From Naumovozyma dairenensis CBS 421 (Eukaryota > Ascomycota > Saccharomycetes > Saccharomycetales > Saccharomycetaceae), in NCBI RefSeq assembly GCF_000227115.2, contig NC_016479.1, positions 923,014 to 987,013 of the forward strand: a DNA stretch of 64,000 bases. Direction: 5' to 3'. The notes below the pieces were generated by a model. That model was not told the origin of the DNA. It saw only the letters and a list, made by a program, of their open reading frames with translations, and searched no databases. Positions 9,521 through 19,999 of the stretch are shown here, piece after piece (position 1 is the first letter of the stretch; each line of letters starts with the position of its first letter). Made by a program: the position numbers and the translations under genes.

Positions 9521-10675
9521 ATGAAACTCTCATCCCTCTTACTTTCGTCGCTGCTTGTTATACCTTCCGTTACAGCTTTCCCATTCGAACCGATTAAAGT
9601 TCTTCAACTTGGTGAAGATGAAATCATTTCTGTAAAAGAATCTGATAAATGGTCACTGTTACGCAGAGGTATCAAGTTTATTGATATTACCAAATATCAT
9701 AATAAAGAAGCTAAACTCTCTTTACCGTTTTTAAATAAGAAACCAAGTGAGACTGTCGTACCAGTATATGAATACCCAACCAATGTCACCCATTCTAAAC
9801 TTGTCAATTCCATAACTTCCCAAATAGACAAAGGCTCCATGCATGAAAACCTTTCTAAATTAACTAGTTTTTTCACTCGTTATTATAAATCTGAAACAGG
9901 TTTCCAATCTGCTCAATGGTTATCTACTAAAATCAATGAAATAATGTCCAAATTACCAGAAGATAAATATTCCATTGAACATATAGATCATAAAGATTGG
10001 AAACAATTCTCCATAATTGTCAGAATCCACGGTTCTGAAACCCCAGAAAGTATCGTCGTTATGGGTTCACATCAAGATTCTATTAATTTATTACTTCCTT
10101 CTATCCTTCCTGCTCCGGGTGCTGATGACAATGGGTCCGGTACAGTGACTAACTTGGAAGCATTAAGATTATACGTGGAACATTATTTAAGTGAGGGGAA
10201 TGCTCCATTAAATACTATTGAATTCCATTTCTATTCAGCTGAAGAAGGTGGGTTATTAGGTTCCTTAGATGTTTTCACTCAGTATGCTGCCCTAGAGAAG
10301 AAAGTTGTTGCCATGTTACAACAAGATATGACTGGCTATGTGATGGATCCCGAAGATGAACATGTTGGTGTGATTACAGATTATACTACCCCTGGGTTGA
10401 CTGATTTTATTAAATTAATTATAGATTCTTACTTGGCAATCCCATACGTGGAAACTACTTGTGGTTACGCATGTAGTGACCATGGGAGTGCTACTAAAAA
10501 TGGATTCCCCGCATCATTTGTCATTGAGGGAGAATTTAAGAAGACTAATAAATATATCCATAGTACGATGGATACTCTGGATAGATTAAGTTTTAACCAT
10601 ATGGCGGAACATGTTAAAATTGTAGTCGGATCCATTATTGAATTAGGTGATTGGAAATTCACGACTCATGTGTAG
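9521..10675 (+). CDS. Secreted M28-family aminopeptidase (YDR415C orthologue)
   Basis: Predicted zinc aminopeptidase of the leucine-aminopeptidase type. The first about 19 residues form a signal peptide (MKLSSLLLSSLLVIPSVTA). The M28 co-catalytic zinc ligands are visible at His184 (in GSHQDS), Asp202 (in GADDNGSG), Glu242 (in SAEEGG, with Glu241 as the general base), Asp269 (in QQDMTGY) and His347 (in IHSTMDTLD). At 384 residues it matches S. cerevisiae YDR415C (374). The likely location is the vacuole or secretory pathway. The substrate is not established. Confidence 0.93.
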   Translation: MKLSSLLLSSLLVIPSVTAFPFEPIKVLQLGEDEIISVKESDKWSLLRRGIKFIDITKYHNKEAKLSLPFLNKKPSETVVPVYEYPTNVTHSKLVNSITSQIDKGSMHENLSKLTSFFTRYYKSETGFQSAQWLSTKINEIMSKLPEDKYSIEHIDHKDWKQFSIIVRIHGSETPESIVVMGSHQDSINLLLPSILPAPGADDNGSGTVTNLEALRLYVEHYLSEGNAPLNTIEFHFYSAEEGGLLGSLDVFTQYAALEKKVVAMLQQDMTGYVMDPEDEHVGVITDYTTPGLTDFIKLIIDSYLAIPYVETTCGYACSDHGSATKNGFPASFVIEGEFKKTNKYIHSTMDTLDRLSFNHMAEHVKIVVGSIIELGDWKFTTHV

Positions 10676-11080
10676 TTCCACGCCTTTTTATATTTTATTA
10701 AGAGGTTTTTCTCTCTTCCTCATATTAATAATATAAGACGGTAGTCACCAATCTTATATTTTACTACATTACATATATATATATATATAGCTATGTAATC
10801 TACAGTAATAATATTTCACCTTTTTAGTTTGTTTTGACTGGCATTTTACAACGCGCCACGTCTTTTGTTGACTACTCTTCGAGATAGATAAGAAGACACG
10901 AAAACCAAAACATGAATGGAATTCGAAGTAGTTGCTTGAATTATTATACACCGTCAAAAGAAATGTATATTGAGGTTCCATTTTCCCACTATTTATTATT
11001 GTTCTGAGTTTATTTACAAAGAGTACTGATTGTTACTACTATAAACGAGTTCTTTTTATTGTTCCGTCAGCTCTATTAGA
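10676..11080. other. Spacer between YDR415C orthologue and ERD1
   Basis: 405 bp. It contains an (AT)n microsatellite at 10773-10789 and a short run of T. No gene or clear site was seen. Confidence 0.5.
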
Positions 11081-12151
11081 ATGGAGAATAAAGAAATTAC
11101 AATTCAAAGTGTACCATTTTCAACCGTTTTAATACCGCCTCCATTAAGGCTGAACATACTGTTATTATCGGCAATTTGGCTCTGGTTTTCCATATTAAAT
11201 TTTTTATCTAGATATCAAGTTGATGTGTCATCCATTGTAAGAATCAGAGACCCTCATGACATGCATATAGCACCTACTCATTATCAATTACAAACCAATG
11301 CTCGAAACTTTGCGACAAGTCTGACTAAGATCATACTTCCATTACATTTAATCTCATCAATATTATACTATATTTTCTCTCAACAGACAGAAGTGTCCAA
11401 TAATAATGTTCCATTTAACCTCTTAATACACAGTTTACCTTTGGTAGGATTGATTATTATTTCCACTACAATTATAAGACATGTCCCTATTATCAAATAT
11501 TGTGTGAAAAGGCTGATATTAATTGAATCAAAACCAAGAAATTTACGTACTACATATATATTACTTTCAGATTCGTTGACTTCCATCGCAAAACCATTAA
11601 TTGATTTCACTTTATTTACTTCATTATTAATTAGCGAACCAATAACACATTTCGATCTCTTCATCGCATCATTACCTGTATTAATAAGAATTTTCCAATG
11701 TTTAAGAGAATATTATATCGCGGGAAATAAATCTATGCTAGCTAACGCTATGAAATATTGTTGTAATTTACCTATTTTAATTTGTACATGGTATTCAAGA
11801 GTTCACGATTCAAAAATGATAAAGAAAAATTACGAATTAACATTTCTTCTAATAAATTCTTCATATTCATTCTTTTGGGATGTTAGAATGGATTGGTTGT
11901 TAGATAATATCATCAATGGGAAATTAAGAAGAAGTAAAATTGTCATGCCTGAATTTGTTTATCAAGTGGCTATATTTATTGATTTTATCATAAGATATTG
12001 GTGGGTTTGGATAAGATTGTACGGAGGTAATAGTGGTTATATTTTTATTTTCTTCGATGGAGAATTACAATACTTAGAGGTACTAAGAAGAGCAATTTGG
12101 GTAGTTTTCAAATTGGAATCTGAATATGTAATTAATTTATTTCCTAAATAA
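11081..12151 (+). CDS. ERD1: Golgi membrane protein Erd1 (EXS domain)
   Basis: Multi-spanning membrane protein of the Golgi, required in S. cerevisiae for retention of lumenal ER proteins and glycosyltransferases and for recycling of phosphate released by glycosylation. The 356 residues (S. cerevisiae 362) include several hydrophobic helices from about residue 25. The C-terminal EXS-family landmarks are present, such as SSYSFFWDVRMDW and the following R-x-R-W and E-x-x-RR-x-x-W segments. It is tandem with the YDR415C orthologue and converges on RRP17, as in S. cerevisiae. Confidence 0.92.
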   Translation: MENKEITIQSVPFSTVLIPPPLRLNILLLSAIWLWFSILNFLSRYQVDVSSIVRIRDPHDMHIAPTHYQLQTNARNFATSLTKIILPLHLISSILYYIFSQQTEVSNNNVPFNLLIHSLPLVGLIIISTTIIRHVPIIKYCVKRLILIESKPRNLRTTYILLSDSLTSIAKPLIDFTLFTSLLISEPITHFDLFIASLPVLIRIFQCLREYYIAGNKSMLANAMKYCCNLPILICTWYSRVHDSKMIKKNYELTFLLINSSYSFFWDVRMDWLLDNIINGKLRRSKIVMPEFVYQVAIFIDFIIRYWWVWIRLYGGNSGYIFIFFDGELQYLEVLRRAIWVVFKLESEYVINLFPK

Positions 12152-12248
12152 AATACGTATCGTTAGGATTACATGATTGATAATGCTAGATAATTTTTCT
12201 CACAGACATGTATTTTAGGGCTGATAGGTTCCATCTGATTTTGCCTTT

Positions 12249-13019
12249 TCACTTCTTTCTATATTTATTGGCGTTGGCCTTTCTTTGATTTGCTCTTCTT
12301 TCATTCTTGGTTAAGTATCTAAATTTTTTCTTTTGCTTCTTCTTTTTCTGGGACTTATCTTTATCAGTAGTAGCGTCATCATCATTCATTCCTAAGAATT
12401 TTGCATACTTAGTGGCTCTACTTATACTTTGTTTGAGTACCTTTTCAGATTGTTCTAATTTAACGTTATTCAATTTTGCAATATATTCAAAATTATCATT
12501 AGGTTCCAGACTTTCCACTTCCACAGTGGTATCATCAGAGTACACTGCAGTAATCTGTCCCTTAAGGATTGGTTTCACGCTCGAAGAATCTTCAGATTTT
12601 GTATTATCGGCATCATCATCATCATTATGATCAGAAAACCCATTCCACGATTCGTCTGAATCAGAGTCTATATCTTTCTTCTTCTCAGAGTTCTCACCAA
12701 TCTTGGCATTATTTATGTCATCTTCAATTTCCTTCTGTATTTCTAAAGTTTCTTTAAATTTCTTCATTTGTTCTTCCATTTGTTCTTTCCTTTCATCACG
12801 AATTTTCTTCCTTTCTTCGATCCTGGCCAACCTATCTTGTTCAATATTGAACTCTTTAGCCTTCTTCTGTCTCTCCAACTTACGTTTATGGAACCCGGTA
12901 AGATAATCTAATCTTGAATCCTTATCGAATGTAACTTCATCTGCACCAAATTTCTTCGATTGTTTTGTAGCATAATTTTTCCCCTTTGTAAGGATTTGTC
13001 TATTTGTTCGAATAGCCAT
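12249..13019 (-). CDS. RRP17: rRNA-processing exonuclease Rrp17 (Nol12 family)
   Basis: Nuclear 5'-3' exonuclease that trims the 5' ends of 5.8S and 25S rRNA precursors. The 256 residues (S. cerevisiae 235) have the Nop25/Nol12 N-terminal block (EVTFDKDSRLDYLTGFHKRK), a highly charged coiled coil to about residue 110, an Asp/Ser-rich acidic middle and a Lys/Arg-rich tail typical of nucleolar proteins. Its upstream DNA carries a PAC box and an RRPE-like element, as expected for a ribosome-biogenesis gene. Confidence 0.94.
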   Translation of the reverse strand: MAIRTNRQILTKGKNYATKQSKKFGADEVTFDKDSRLDYLTGFHKRKLERQKKAKEFNIEQDRLARIEERKKIRDERKEQMEEQMKKFKETLEIQKEIEDDINNAKIGENSEKKKDIDSDSDESWNGFSDHNDDDDADNTKSEDSSSVKPILKGQITAVYSDDTTVEVESLEPNDNFEYIAKLNNVKLEQSEKVLKQSISRATKYAKFLGMNDDDATTDKDKSQKKKKQKKKFRYLTKNERRANQRKANANKYRKK

Positions 13020-13594
13020 TTTTCGAATGTGTACTTCTGTACCAACTGATTAACTATATAAATATTTTCTAAAGCAAAGATATTCAAAACCTTCTATATG
13101 ATAGTAATGGCGCCTTGACTTGTTTTGTCCTGCCTTGTCTTGTTCTTTACAACAGCAGGAAACTGTATAATCTTTGCGATGAGCTGCTTATTCCAAGCTG
13201 TACGTATAATAATAATTATAGTAATAATAAATCATCACGAAAATTATTTAAATTTTTCAAATTTTTTCAAAATATTTTTTTTTCTTCGAGAAATTATCAC
13301 CAAAAAGTATCCGTAAGCAGGGCCAGGGGTACCTATTAAGTAATCCTTTGAAAATCTTCCAGAATATCACAAAAGGTTCCCTTTAAAATCCAATCCTTTC
13401 TGTACGTATGTATAGGACAGCGCATCAACTTTTTTCATCTTGAACTTGAAATCATTCTATGCATGATGTTTTCTTCAATATTTATCCAAATTTGTTTATT
13501 AGTGGTTTAATATAGACCTATCCTACTATTCTTCTCAGTTTTTAGATCAAGATTTATTGTCAAAGCAAAGGACAGTCTTTCATAATTTTAAAAG
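13020..13594. other. Divergent RRP17/DFM1 promoter region
   Basis: 575 bp between divergent genes, holding the PAC and RRPE-like elements listed separately and T-rich tracts around 13250-13285. The plus-strand frames here are low-complexity chance frames. Confidence 0.5.
13176..13259 (-). promoter_or_regulatory. PAC box and RRPE-like element upstream of RRP17
   Basis: GCGATGAGCT at 13176-13185 is an exact PAC box. The minus strand of 13250-13259 reads TGAAAAATTT, ten bases of the RRPE core. They lie about 160 and 235 bp upstream of the RRP17 ATG. This pair is the standard signature of yeast rRNA and ribosome-biogenesis genes (Dot6/Tod6 and Stb3 targets). Confidence 0.7.
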
Positions 13595-14776
13595 ATGCCC
13601 CCTAAGAAACTACATACTTTGCATCCAAATGATACAGGCAATGATTCTGCTTTACTAGCTCTTTTCTACGGTGTTCCACCTGTAACAAGAACTGTTTTAT
13701 TATTATTCTCCGTAGTCACATCCATTGTCGCGCTACAACTAATCCCAACTGGGTATTTAATTTACTCATGGTCAGACACATTCAAACATTTCCAACTGTG
13801 GAGAATTCTAACATCATCTCTAATCTTACCCTTACAAATAACAAACCTACTAATGGAACTATATAACTTCTACTCCCGTTCCATTGACCTAGAACAAAAC
13901 CGTTTCCTAATCTCCAGTTCTACAAACCCATCCATAGACTATGCCTACTACATCGCAGTGTCCATGGTATCCATCGCGATTTCATCCTCCCTCGTTGTAG
14001 GGAGACAATACTCATTTGTCTTATCTTCCCCATTCACAACATGTATAACATGTACATGGGCAATAGATAACGCAAACAAGAAAATCCTATATTACGGAAT
14101 AATCCCAGTATACGGGAAATACTTACCCCTAATCCAATTGGTTACATCATTCATATTTGATCAAAATGGATTTTATGTCTGTTTAACGGGACTCTCAACA
14201 AGTTATCTGTTCGCATGTTTGGATACAGGGTCATGGGGTCCCATTTGGGGGTGGCTAAGGGGTAAACAACCCAATTATGGGATAGCTCCTGCGGGGAAGT
14301 TTGGAGCTCCTGTTTGGTTTATTCATTTATATCAAGCTTGCTTTGGGGAACAAGAAATTTATGGGGTTATGAGAAGTGACGGGTATGTTAAGAGGAACTC
14401 TAAGAAGAAGTCTACTTTTAAGTCTACTTTTGCTAGTTTGACTAAAGGAGGAGGACAAAGATTGGGGTCTCTTGACGAAACTCAAGGTAAGAAGGCAGAA
14501 AACAAGGATGTTACTAAGAAGGGTAAAGCTGGTGGAGTTAATAAGGTTGAAGCAGAAGCTACTACCAAATTAAAGAGATTATCTCCAACGGAGGAACGTG
14601 AAAAAAGAGTAGCAGCTTTATTGCAAAGAAGGAAATTGCAAGAGGAAGAAGAAAAGAATAAATTAGAAAAAGAACACCGAGGGACAGAAATTCTAGCAAC
14701 GGCCGTTGAAACAACTAATAAAGAAGATGTTCATTCCACCAAAAATTCAAAGAAAGTTCCAGAAGAAAAGAAATGA
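13595..14776 (+). CDS. DFM1: Derlin-family ERAD protein Dfm1
   Basis: Rhomboid pseudoprotease of the ER membrane that drives retrotranslocation of misfolded membrane proteins with Cdc48. The derlin core with several transmembrane helices spans about residues 20-245, including WRILTSSLILP and WGPIWGWLRG. The cytosolic tail carries an SHP-type Cdc48-binding box, GGGQRLG, at about residues 285-291, which distinguishes Dfm1 from Der1. At 393 residues it is longer than S. cerevisiae Dfm1 (341); the extra length is a Lys/Glu-rich coiled tail. Confidence 0.92.
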   Translation: MPPKKLHTLHPNDTGNDSALLALFYGVPPVTRTVLLLFSVVTSIVALQLIPTGYLIYSWSDTFKHFQLWRILTSSLILPLQITNLLMELYNFYSRSIDLEQNRFLISSSTNPSIDYAYYIAVSMVSIAISSSLVVGRQYSFVLSSPFTTCITCTWAIDNANKKILYYGIIPVYGKYLPLIQLVTSFIFDQNGFYVCLTGLSTSYLFACLDTGSWGPIWGWLRGKQPNYGIAPAGKFGAPVWFIHLYQACFGEQEIYGVMRSDGYVKRNSKKKSTFKSTFASLTKGGGQRLGSLDETQGKKAENKDVTKKGKAGGVNKVEAEATTKLKRLSPTEEREKRVAALLQRRKLQEEEEKNKLEKEHRGTEILATAVETTNKEDVHSTKNSKKVPEEKK

Positions 14777-15193
14777 TTAATTATTGAAGAAACAAAAATG
14801 ATCATATTTATAACCTCTTGAATAATTTTGTACATAGCAATACAATACCCTTAAACTTGCTTCTGATATATGTTTGCCTTGTTAGCCTTTTTTACTTTAG
14901 CTGCCATTAAATTAAGTAAGCATGTATTTTTCCCCATTGGGTAAATATGTTTCTCCGAGCTTTTCCTCCACGCTGTGACATTATGAAACATACCCATAAA
15001 AAATTATCCTAGGTAGAATAGAAGACAATATAACGAGAGTATATATATAGGATGAGACCAGGCTAAGACAGACCAAACCATTTCTGGTACTTCGAGTTTG
15101 TTTTAGTTTGACACTTAATACCTGCATTGTCAATTTCTTCAGGCGTACCATACTTGACTATAGATCTCTTTGCTACCACTGCAAATTCCAAGA
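14777..15193. other. Spacer between DFM1 and STE14
   Basis: 417 bp. A TATA-like TATATATAGG lies near 15041 and a single TGAAACA lies at 14984-14990. The latter matches the pheromone response core, but one copy alone is weak evidence. Confidence 0.4.
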
Positions 15194-15976
15194 ATGAGCT
15201 CTAATCTACGTAACAGAACAGATAAGCAGAATACAAAAACGAGGGAGGAAAGCGAAGATCTTCCTTCAATAATCAATGGTAAGCCATACCCAGACATTAC
15301 ACGTAATCCACTCCATGAAGTAACTCTTACATCTTTGTTCCTAGGTACGCTCATGGGGCTTTCAATTGGTTTACTTCCTGTTCTAACATTCAAAAGCTTT
15401 AATATATACATTTTTTCGTTTGCCCTTTTCCATTTCTTAGAATTTTATGTCACAGCAAAATATAATCCAGGAAAAGTTCATTCTGATTCATTCATCTTAA
15501 AGAATGGGATTTCATATACATTGGCACATGCCCTTGGTGTCTTTGAATGTTTGATTGAATCATATTTTTTCCAAGATTTGAAATCTACTTCAAATAAAAC
15601 TTTTCAAAAGTACTTGTCCATTATTGGATTATTTCTAGTGATAATGGGTCAATCAATTAGATTCATCTCTATGAAGACAGCAGGAAAATCATTCTCACAT
15701 CTTTTGAAAACTGAAAAGGAAGATGATCATACATTGGTAACAGATGGAATTTACTCTGTGTTTAGACATCCAAGTTATCTCGGATTCTTTTGGTGGGCTG
15801 TGGGGACTCAAATACTATTATTGAACCCTATTTCAACTTGCATTTTCGTTTATGTTCTTTGGAATTTCTTTAGTAAGAGAATAAAGATCGAAGAGAAGTA
15901 CCTGATTGAATTCTTTGGAGAAGACTATGTAAATTACAAGAAGAACGTATATACGTGGATCCCTTTTATTAATTAA
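15194..15976 (+). CDS. STE14: Isoprenylcysteine carboxyl methyltransferase Ste14
   Basis: ER membrane enzyme that methyl-esterifies the prenylated C-terminal cysteine of a-factor and Ras proteins using S-adenosylmethionine. The 260-residue protein (S. cerevisiae 239) has about six hydrophobic segments. The family signature is intact: SFSHLLKTEKEDDHTLV, then RHPSYLGFFWWAVGTQ and the C-terminal KRIKIEEKYLIEFFGEDY. The frame is open upstream to 15170, but only from a TTG, so the ATG at 15194 is chosen. The N-terminal hydrophilic extension before RNPLHEVTLTS is about 20 residues longer than in S. cerevisiae. Confidence 0.95.
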   Translation: MSSNLRNRTDKQNTKTREESEDLPSIINGKPYPDITRNPLHEVTLTSLFLGTLMGLSIGLLPVLTFKSFNIYIFSFALFHFLEFYVTAKYNPGKVHSDSFILKNGISYTLAHALGVFECLIESYFFQDLKSTSNKTFQKYLSIIGLFLVIMGQSIRFISMKTAGKSFSHLLKTEKEDDHTLVTDGIYSVFRHPSYLGFFWWAVGTQILLLNPISTCIFVYVLWNFFSKRIKIEEKYLIEFFGEDYVNYKKNVYTWIPFIN

Positions 15977-16320
15977 TGTCAGATTACATTGTCTAACTTC
16001 TTACTTATTATTGTAATTGATTAAATCTCTTATTTTTCAATAAATTGTACAATTTTTTATCCTTTTCTAAACTGGCCATATATTGAATGTCTAAATAAAA
16101 TTCTCTCCCACCACAAAAAGAACTAGGGTTACCTAACGTATTGTAACATACATAAACTTTAATGTAAATGACATTTTTAAAGGGTATTGCTTGAAATCTC
16201 CGATTCATTTGGTGTACAATATGCCATATTTCTATGTACTCGAGTAATGTAAGGTCTATAAATAATGTTATATAATATGTTTTTTCAACGAATGCGTTAC
16301 ATAGGAAAGTGTCTTAGATA
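15977..16320. other. Convergent spacer between STE14 and SIZ1
   Basis: 344 bp of AT-rich DNA between 3' ends. The minus-strand frame 16008-16208 is not recognisable. If the SIZ1 tail frame is expressed, its stop at 16321 marks the end of that gene. Confidence 0.4.
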
Positions 16321-18574
16321 TCAATCATCCACACAATCATTCGCCTGTTTGCTGTGACGCACATGAGAAAGTGGTAACGTTGCTGAATTAGTTAAAGATG
16401 GCACGGAGAGTCCCCAAGACGTAGTTGATGACGTTGATAATTGTCTTTTCTGTGGCAAAATATCTGAATATTGTTTCCTTGGTATATATGGAGATATAAT
16501 TGGACCATTAGATACCGATCTTATGTTTTTAGGTAATGTTGTTGGAACTGTTCCATTTTCTAATCTAGGTAGAATGTCACGGGAACGTGTCACAGGCAAA
16601 GCTGGCAAAGGGAGGTAAAGTAACTTGATTCATCTCTTCAGCATTTCTTCCGTTGGCCAATTGTTGATATGTGTTGTCATCTGTTGAAGATGGAACTACA
16701 GTATTACCTCTTGTTATCACAACAGTTGAGGTGGACGATGGGTACCGGACACCGGTAACTCTATTTGGCACTTCAGAGCTAGAGCCATTTTCGAGGAATG
16801 TCGGTATCGGTCTCACACCATTGTGGTGAGTGTGTATCGGCGTTGATACAGAAGAACTTCCGCCTCTCATATTGCTGTTATATTCGTCTCCTACCCTTAC
16901 TAGTTGCGATTGTTCGGATTCATTAGATATATGACTTTCTGGCCTTTGTATGAAATTGATGCTATTTTCTTGATGGGATCTGATCTTAGGTGTTGTGACT
17001 TCCTGTCTCATTGGAACAGACGATGATTCGACTGTAGATAAGTGTTTGTTAAGTACGGTTCTTTCTGTAGATAGGCGAGGTAATGTTTCAGTAATTCGTT
17101 CTTGATTTTCCTCTTCTTCGATAGGTTCCGGTTGCTGTTCTTGTCCCCGTTCCTGTTCATCCTGTTCATCTTCACTTTCGCTTTCTAACGTTATTATTTC
17201 CACTCCACCATGTACATTTATATTACGATCTTTATCCAGGTTTTCTTTTGACATTTCTCGAGGAGAGTTATCTTCTTGCTTTTCCGGTATCATTTGATCA
17301 CATCCATCATTTTCCATCTTGACCTTCGATTGCTGAATTATAGGTTTCTTTTGTTGATTCTTGGGATCCTCTTCATCGAATGCTGTCCATCTACCATCAG
17401 CAGCCAATTCTACTTGTTCCACTTCATCACCTGAATTTTTCAGTATATCTTCCACAAACTCACAGATTGCCAAATCCTTTAACTCTATCTTGATAGTACA
17501 AATGGGGCATTGCCAAGTGGGCACTTGCCATTGAGAATGTAAAAACCATAACGCATCAAAACATTGTAGATGTTTACATATTATTGATTTGGCAGGATAA
17601 TTCATTTTAGTATATGATATGGGACATTGCAAACTCATTACGATGGATGTCGTTATCAAATCATCACCATTATCTTCATTCAATTCGTTAGCAAGATAAT
17701 ATAAAGTAGCTTGTCTGATAATTTTTGGATGTGCCAAAACCTGTTGAAGTAAATCTTCTGGCGGCACCAATTCCACTACGTAACAATATATTCTATATTC
17801 TGAAGTGGTCATTGCATATATCAATTGTAAGATATTTTCTTGATTTTGATTTCTAATATATGGAGTCAAATCAGCTGGTTTTGTAGTTCCTGGTTTATTT
17901 TTCAAACCTTTCACATTATCAGGTACACGAACGTTGTTGAATCTAACTTCACAATGTGTTGGGAACTCTATGAATTCGTTCCCTCTTGATCCTAATTCAT
18001 TTACCTTTGCACAAAATAAGTAGAGTTTGTATTTATTAGTTTTTGATAGTAATTCATAATCATGAGGTGATAAGCGAAATTTTGCCAGTGCAATACCTCT
18101 TCCACCAATTTTCTTCACAGGTTGGGCTGTTTGTGGTATCAGTCTTTTCAACTTGAAAAATGGTGATTCTTTGAAATGTAAAGGAGGAACAGCAGGTTTT
18201 TCTGAGTAACTGGATTGTGGAGATGACGATGCTACTGCTACTGCTGATGGAGATGAACCACGAATTGGTGTAATATTATGCCGTAGCTGTGAATATAACG
18301 TCTCGTAAGACGGTAGTTCTTCTCCACTATGTATTTTATCAATTAAAACTGAAACAGTTTTAGGTTTCCATATATCAGGTGATTGTGATTCCAGTATAAA
18401 TTTCCTTAGCGCTTCTTGTAGTTGAGGTTTTCTAAAAGAAACACCAAGTCCTACTGCTTTTGAAAGTGGTTTTAATTCTTTAACTTTTAGCAGTTCAATT
18501 TTGGTAATCACTTTCTGGCTTTCTAATTGTACTTGCTGTACCAAAACACGGTCAGAACCTTCGAAGTTATCCAT
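16321..18574 (-). CDS. SIZ1: SUMO E3 ligase Siz1, with a frame break near the 3' end
   Basis: PIAS-family SUMO ligase, which modifies PCNA and septins in S. cerevisiae. The main frame (18574-16577, 665 codons) holds an N-terminal SAP domain (about 30-65), the PINIT domain (about 145-310), the SP-RING with Cys/His ligands (CPISYTKM, CKHLQCFDALWF, WQCPIC; about 315-375) and an acidic SUMO-interacting motif (VEIITLESESEDE). It stops at 16577. A second frame, +1 relative to it, stays open to 16321 and encodes 85 more residues, with SPYIPRKQYSDILPQKRQLS-like sequence that looks like a genuine Siz tail. That second frame has no ATG. S. cerevisiae Siz1 has 904 residues. The cause may be a sequencing indel, a mutation or programmed frameshifting (see findings). 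Confidence 0.85.
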
Positions 18575-19094
18575 TTTTGCTTGATTTAATCACGTTATAT
18601 TATTACTTGAACACAGAGATGATGATGGATAAAGCTCCAGGCTGGATAAGCTGCCAATTTTCTTATAGATGACGAGGTATAGTCAAACAAGCAAGTAAAG
18701 GAGAGTTGAAGTATACTATGCAGAAGTGGTATTCAGAAACCGTGACTGTTCCAGTCTCATTGTTTTAGTCTTTATGTCGGTTTCTAATATTTCCTGTCAT
18801 ATTCCAGTCTATTAATTCAATTGAAATCCTGGTTTTTCCTCTTTACATTATCCAACTTACAGGCTCCTGGGCGTGGTGCACGGTGGTCAAGTAACAATAC
18901 AAAGAGTGAAATATAAACAAATACTGACGACACAACTTCTAATAAATAAAACTAGTTAATTCGATTCAATCCAATTTCGATTAATTGTCACTCACAATTT
19001 TTCTATAGTTATACTGTTGACGACGATCCTCAAAATGTTTCTAGCATGTAAACTTTTTTTCTTATTTTTTTAAAAGCGTCCATGAAGAAAACAC

Positions 19095-19205
19095 TGTAAG
19101 GGTGATTTAATTGCTCTAACCCATTCATGTAGACATATCTACCTAAAAGTATTATTAGATAACCCTGAATTATCAATAAAAAATAAACAACATCTAGCAA
19201 ACCAA
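19095..19205 (+). repeat. Dispersed repeat copy 2 (probable LTR relic)
   Basis: Matches the element at 1046-1404 in two blocks in the same order: GATTTAATTGCTCTAACCCAT near 19102 and a longer block from about 19131 to 19200 containing TAACCCTGAATTATCAATAA and CATCTAGCAAA. The DNA between the blocks is about 60 bases here against about 235 in copy 1, so this copy appears internally deleted. Confidence 0.4.
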
Positions 19206-19759
19206 TTGTTCATAGAAACTTGATGAACTTTATTTGTCACTGAAAGAAAATTGGAAACGGTGCATGGTTAAAAGATTTACATGGGTGCTTATTGATCCTA
19301 AGGTTTTTTTCATCTGCTATGTGATATTTGCCATGTTGTGTGCCCAATATACAAGGTGTAAACAAGGGGATGAGAATCTGAGTCTCCGAGGACGCAGCAT
19401 TAAAGTTTGTATACGGTGTGATACAGGATGAGAAAAATGCTACACAAGAGGAATAGTACTACTATGAAGAATGTTTCATTTCAGTTGAAGGGACCTTGTG
19501 CTAGTGACACAATGTAAACTTAAATTAACTCTACAGCTTCTGTTTTTCAATGCAAAGTATTATTATACTCACTGGTGCGCAAAAATGTACATAGAGAATG
19601 AGACATCTACTATTATTATAAATTCTGAAAAGGCATCAGAGTGGTATAATAGTTTGTGTACCTCGTGAGTATTCTTTCCTTTCCTTAAACCCTTTATTGC
19701 AGTGATTCAGCCTGGCGGTTAAAAATAATAATATTTTGTTTATATTATAAGGCGGTAGG

Positions 19760-19798
19760 TGACTCTGTTTATAACGCGAAGAGTTAGTTACTTGACTC
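19760..19798 (+). promoter_or_regulatory. Two Bas1/Gcn4-type TGACTC sites upstream of ADE8
   Basis: TGACTC occurs at 19760-19765 and 19793-19798, about 240 and 207 bp before the ADE8 ATG. Paired TGACTC sites are the Bas1-Pho2 (and Gcn4) targets of yeast purine biosynthesis genes, so adenine-repressible transcription is the likely mode. Confidence 0.75.
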
Positions 19799-19999
19799 CA
19801 GTTTTGTAAGTAAAACTACAAATAAGTAAGTTAGTTAGTTATACAAGAAGAGATGACGATATCTCCCAGTACAGGTTAACTAAAACAATGCTTCTTCTAT
19901 ATAGTGTATACTTTACATAAGGATATATAATTCTATTGGGTCGCCTTTTGAAAGATCATAAAAAAGCAAAAGCACTGTCAATACACTCGTTAATAAAAA

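Larger units (their letters stand above)
18575..19999. other. Divergent SIZ1/ADE8 spacer
   Basis: 1.4 kb. It contains a dispersed-repeat relic (about 19100-19205), two Bas1-type sites near ADE8, and otherwise AT-rich DNA. The 65-codon frame at 19234-19431 starts only at TTG and is not supported. Confidence 0.5.

Noticed and set aside
14984..14990. TGAAACA before STE14 as a pheromone response element
   Set aside because: Single copy only; functional PREs usually occur in groups, and STE14 is not known to be strongly pheromone-induced.
19234..19431. 65-codon frame upstream of ADE8
   Set aside because: It starts only at TTG, lies in a spacer with repeat remains, and shows no recognisable motif.
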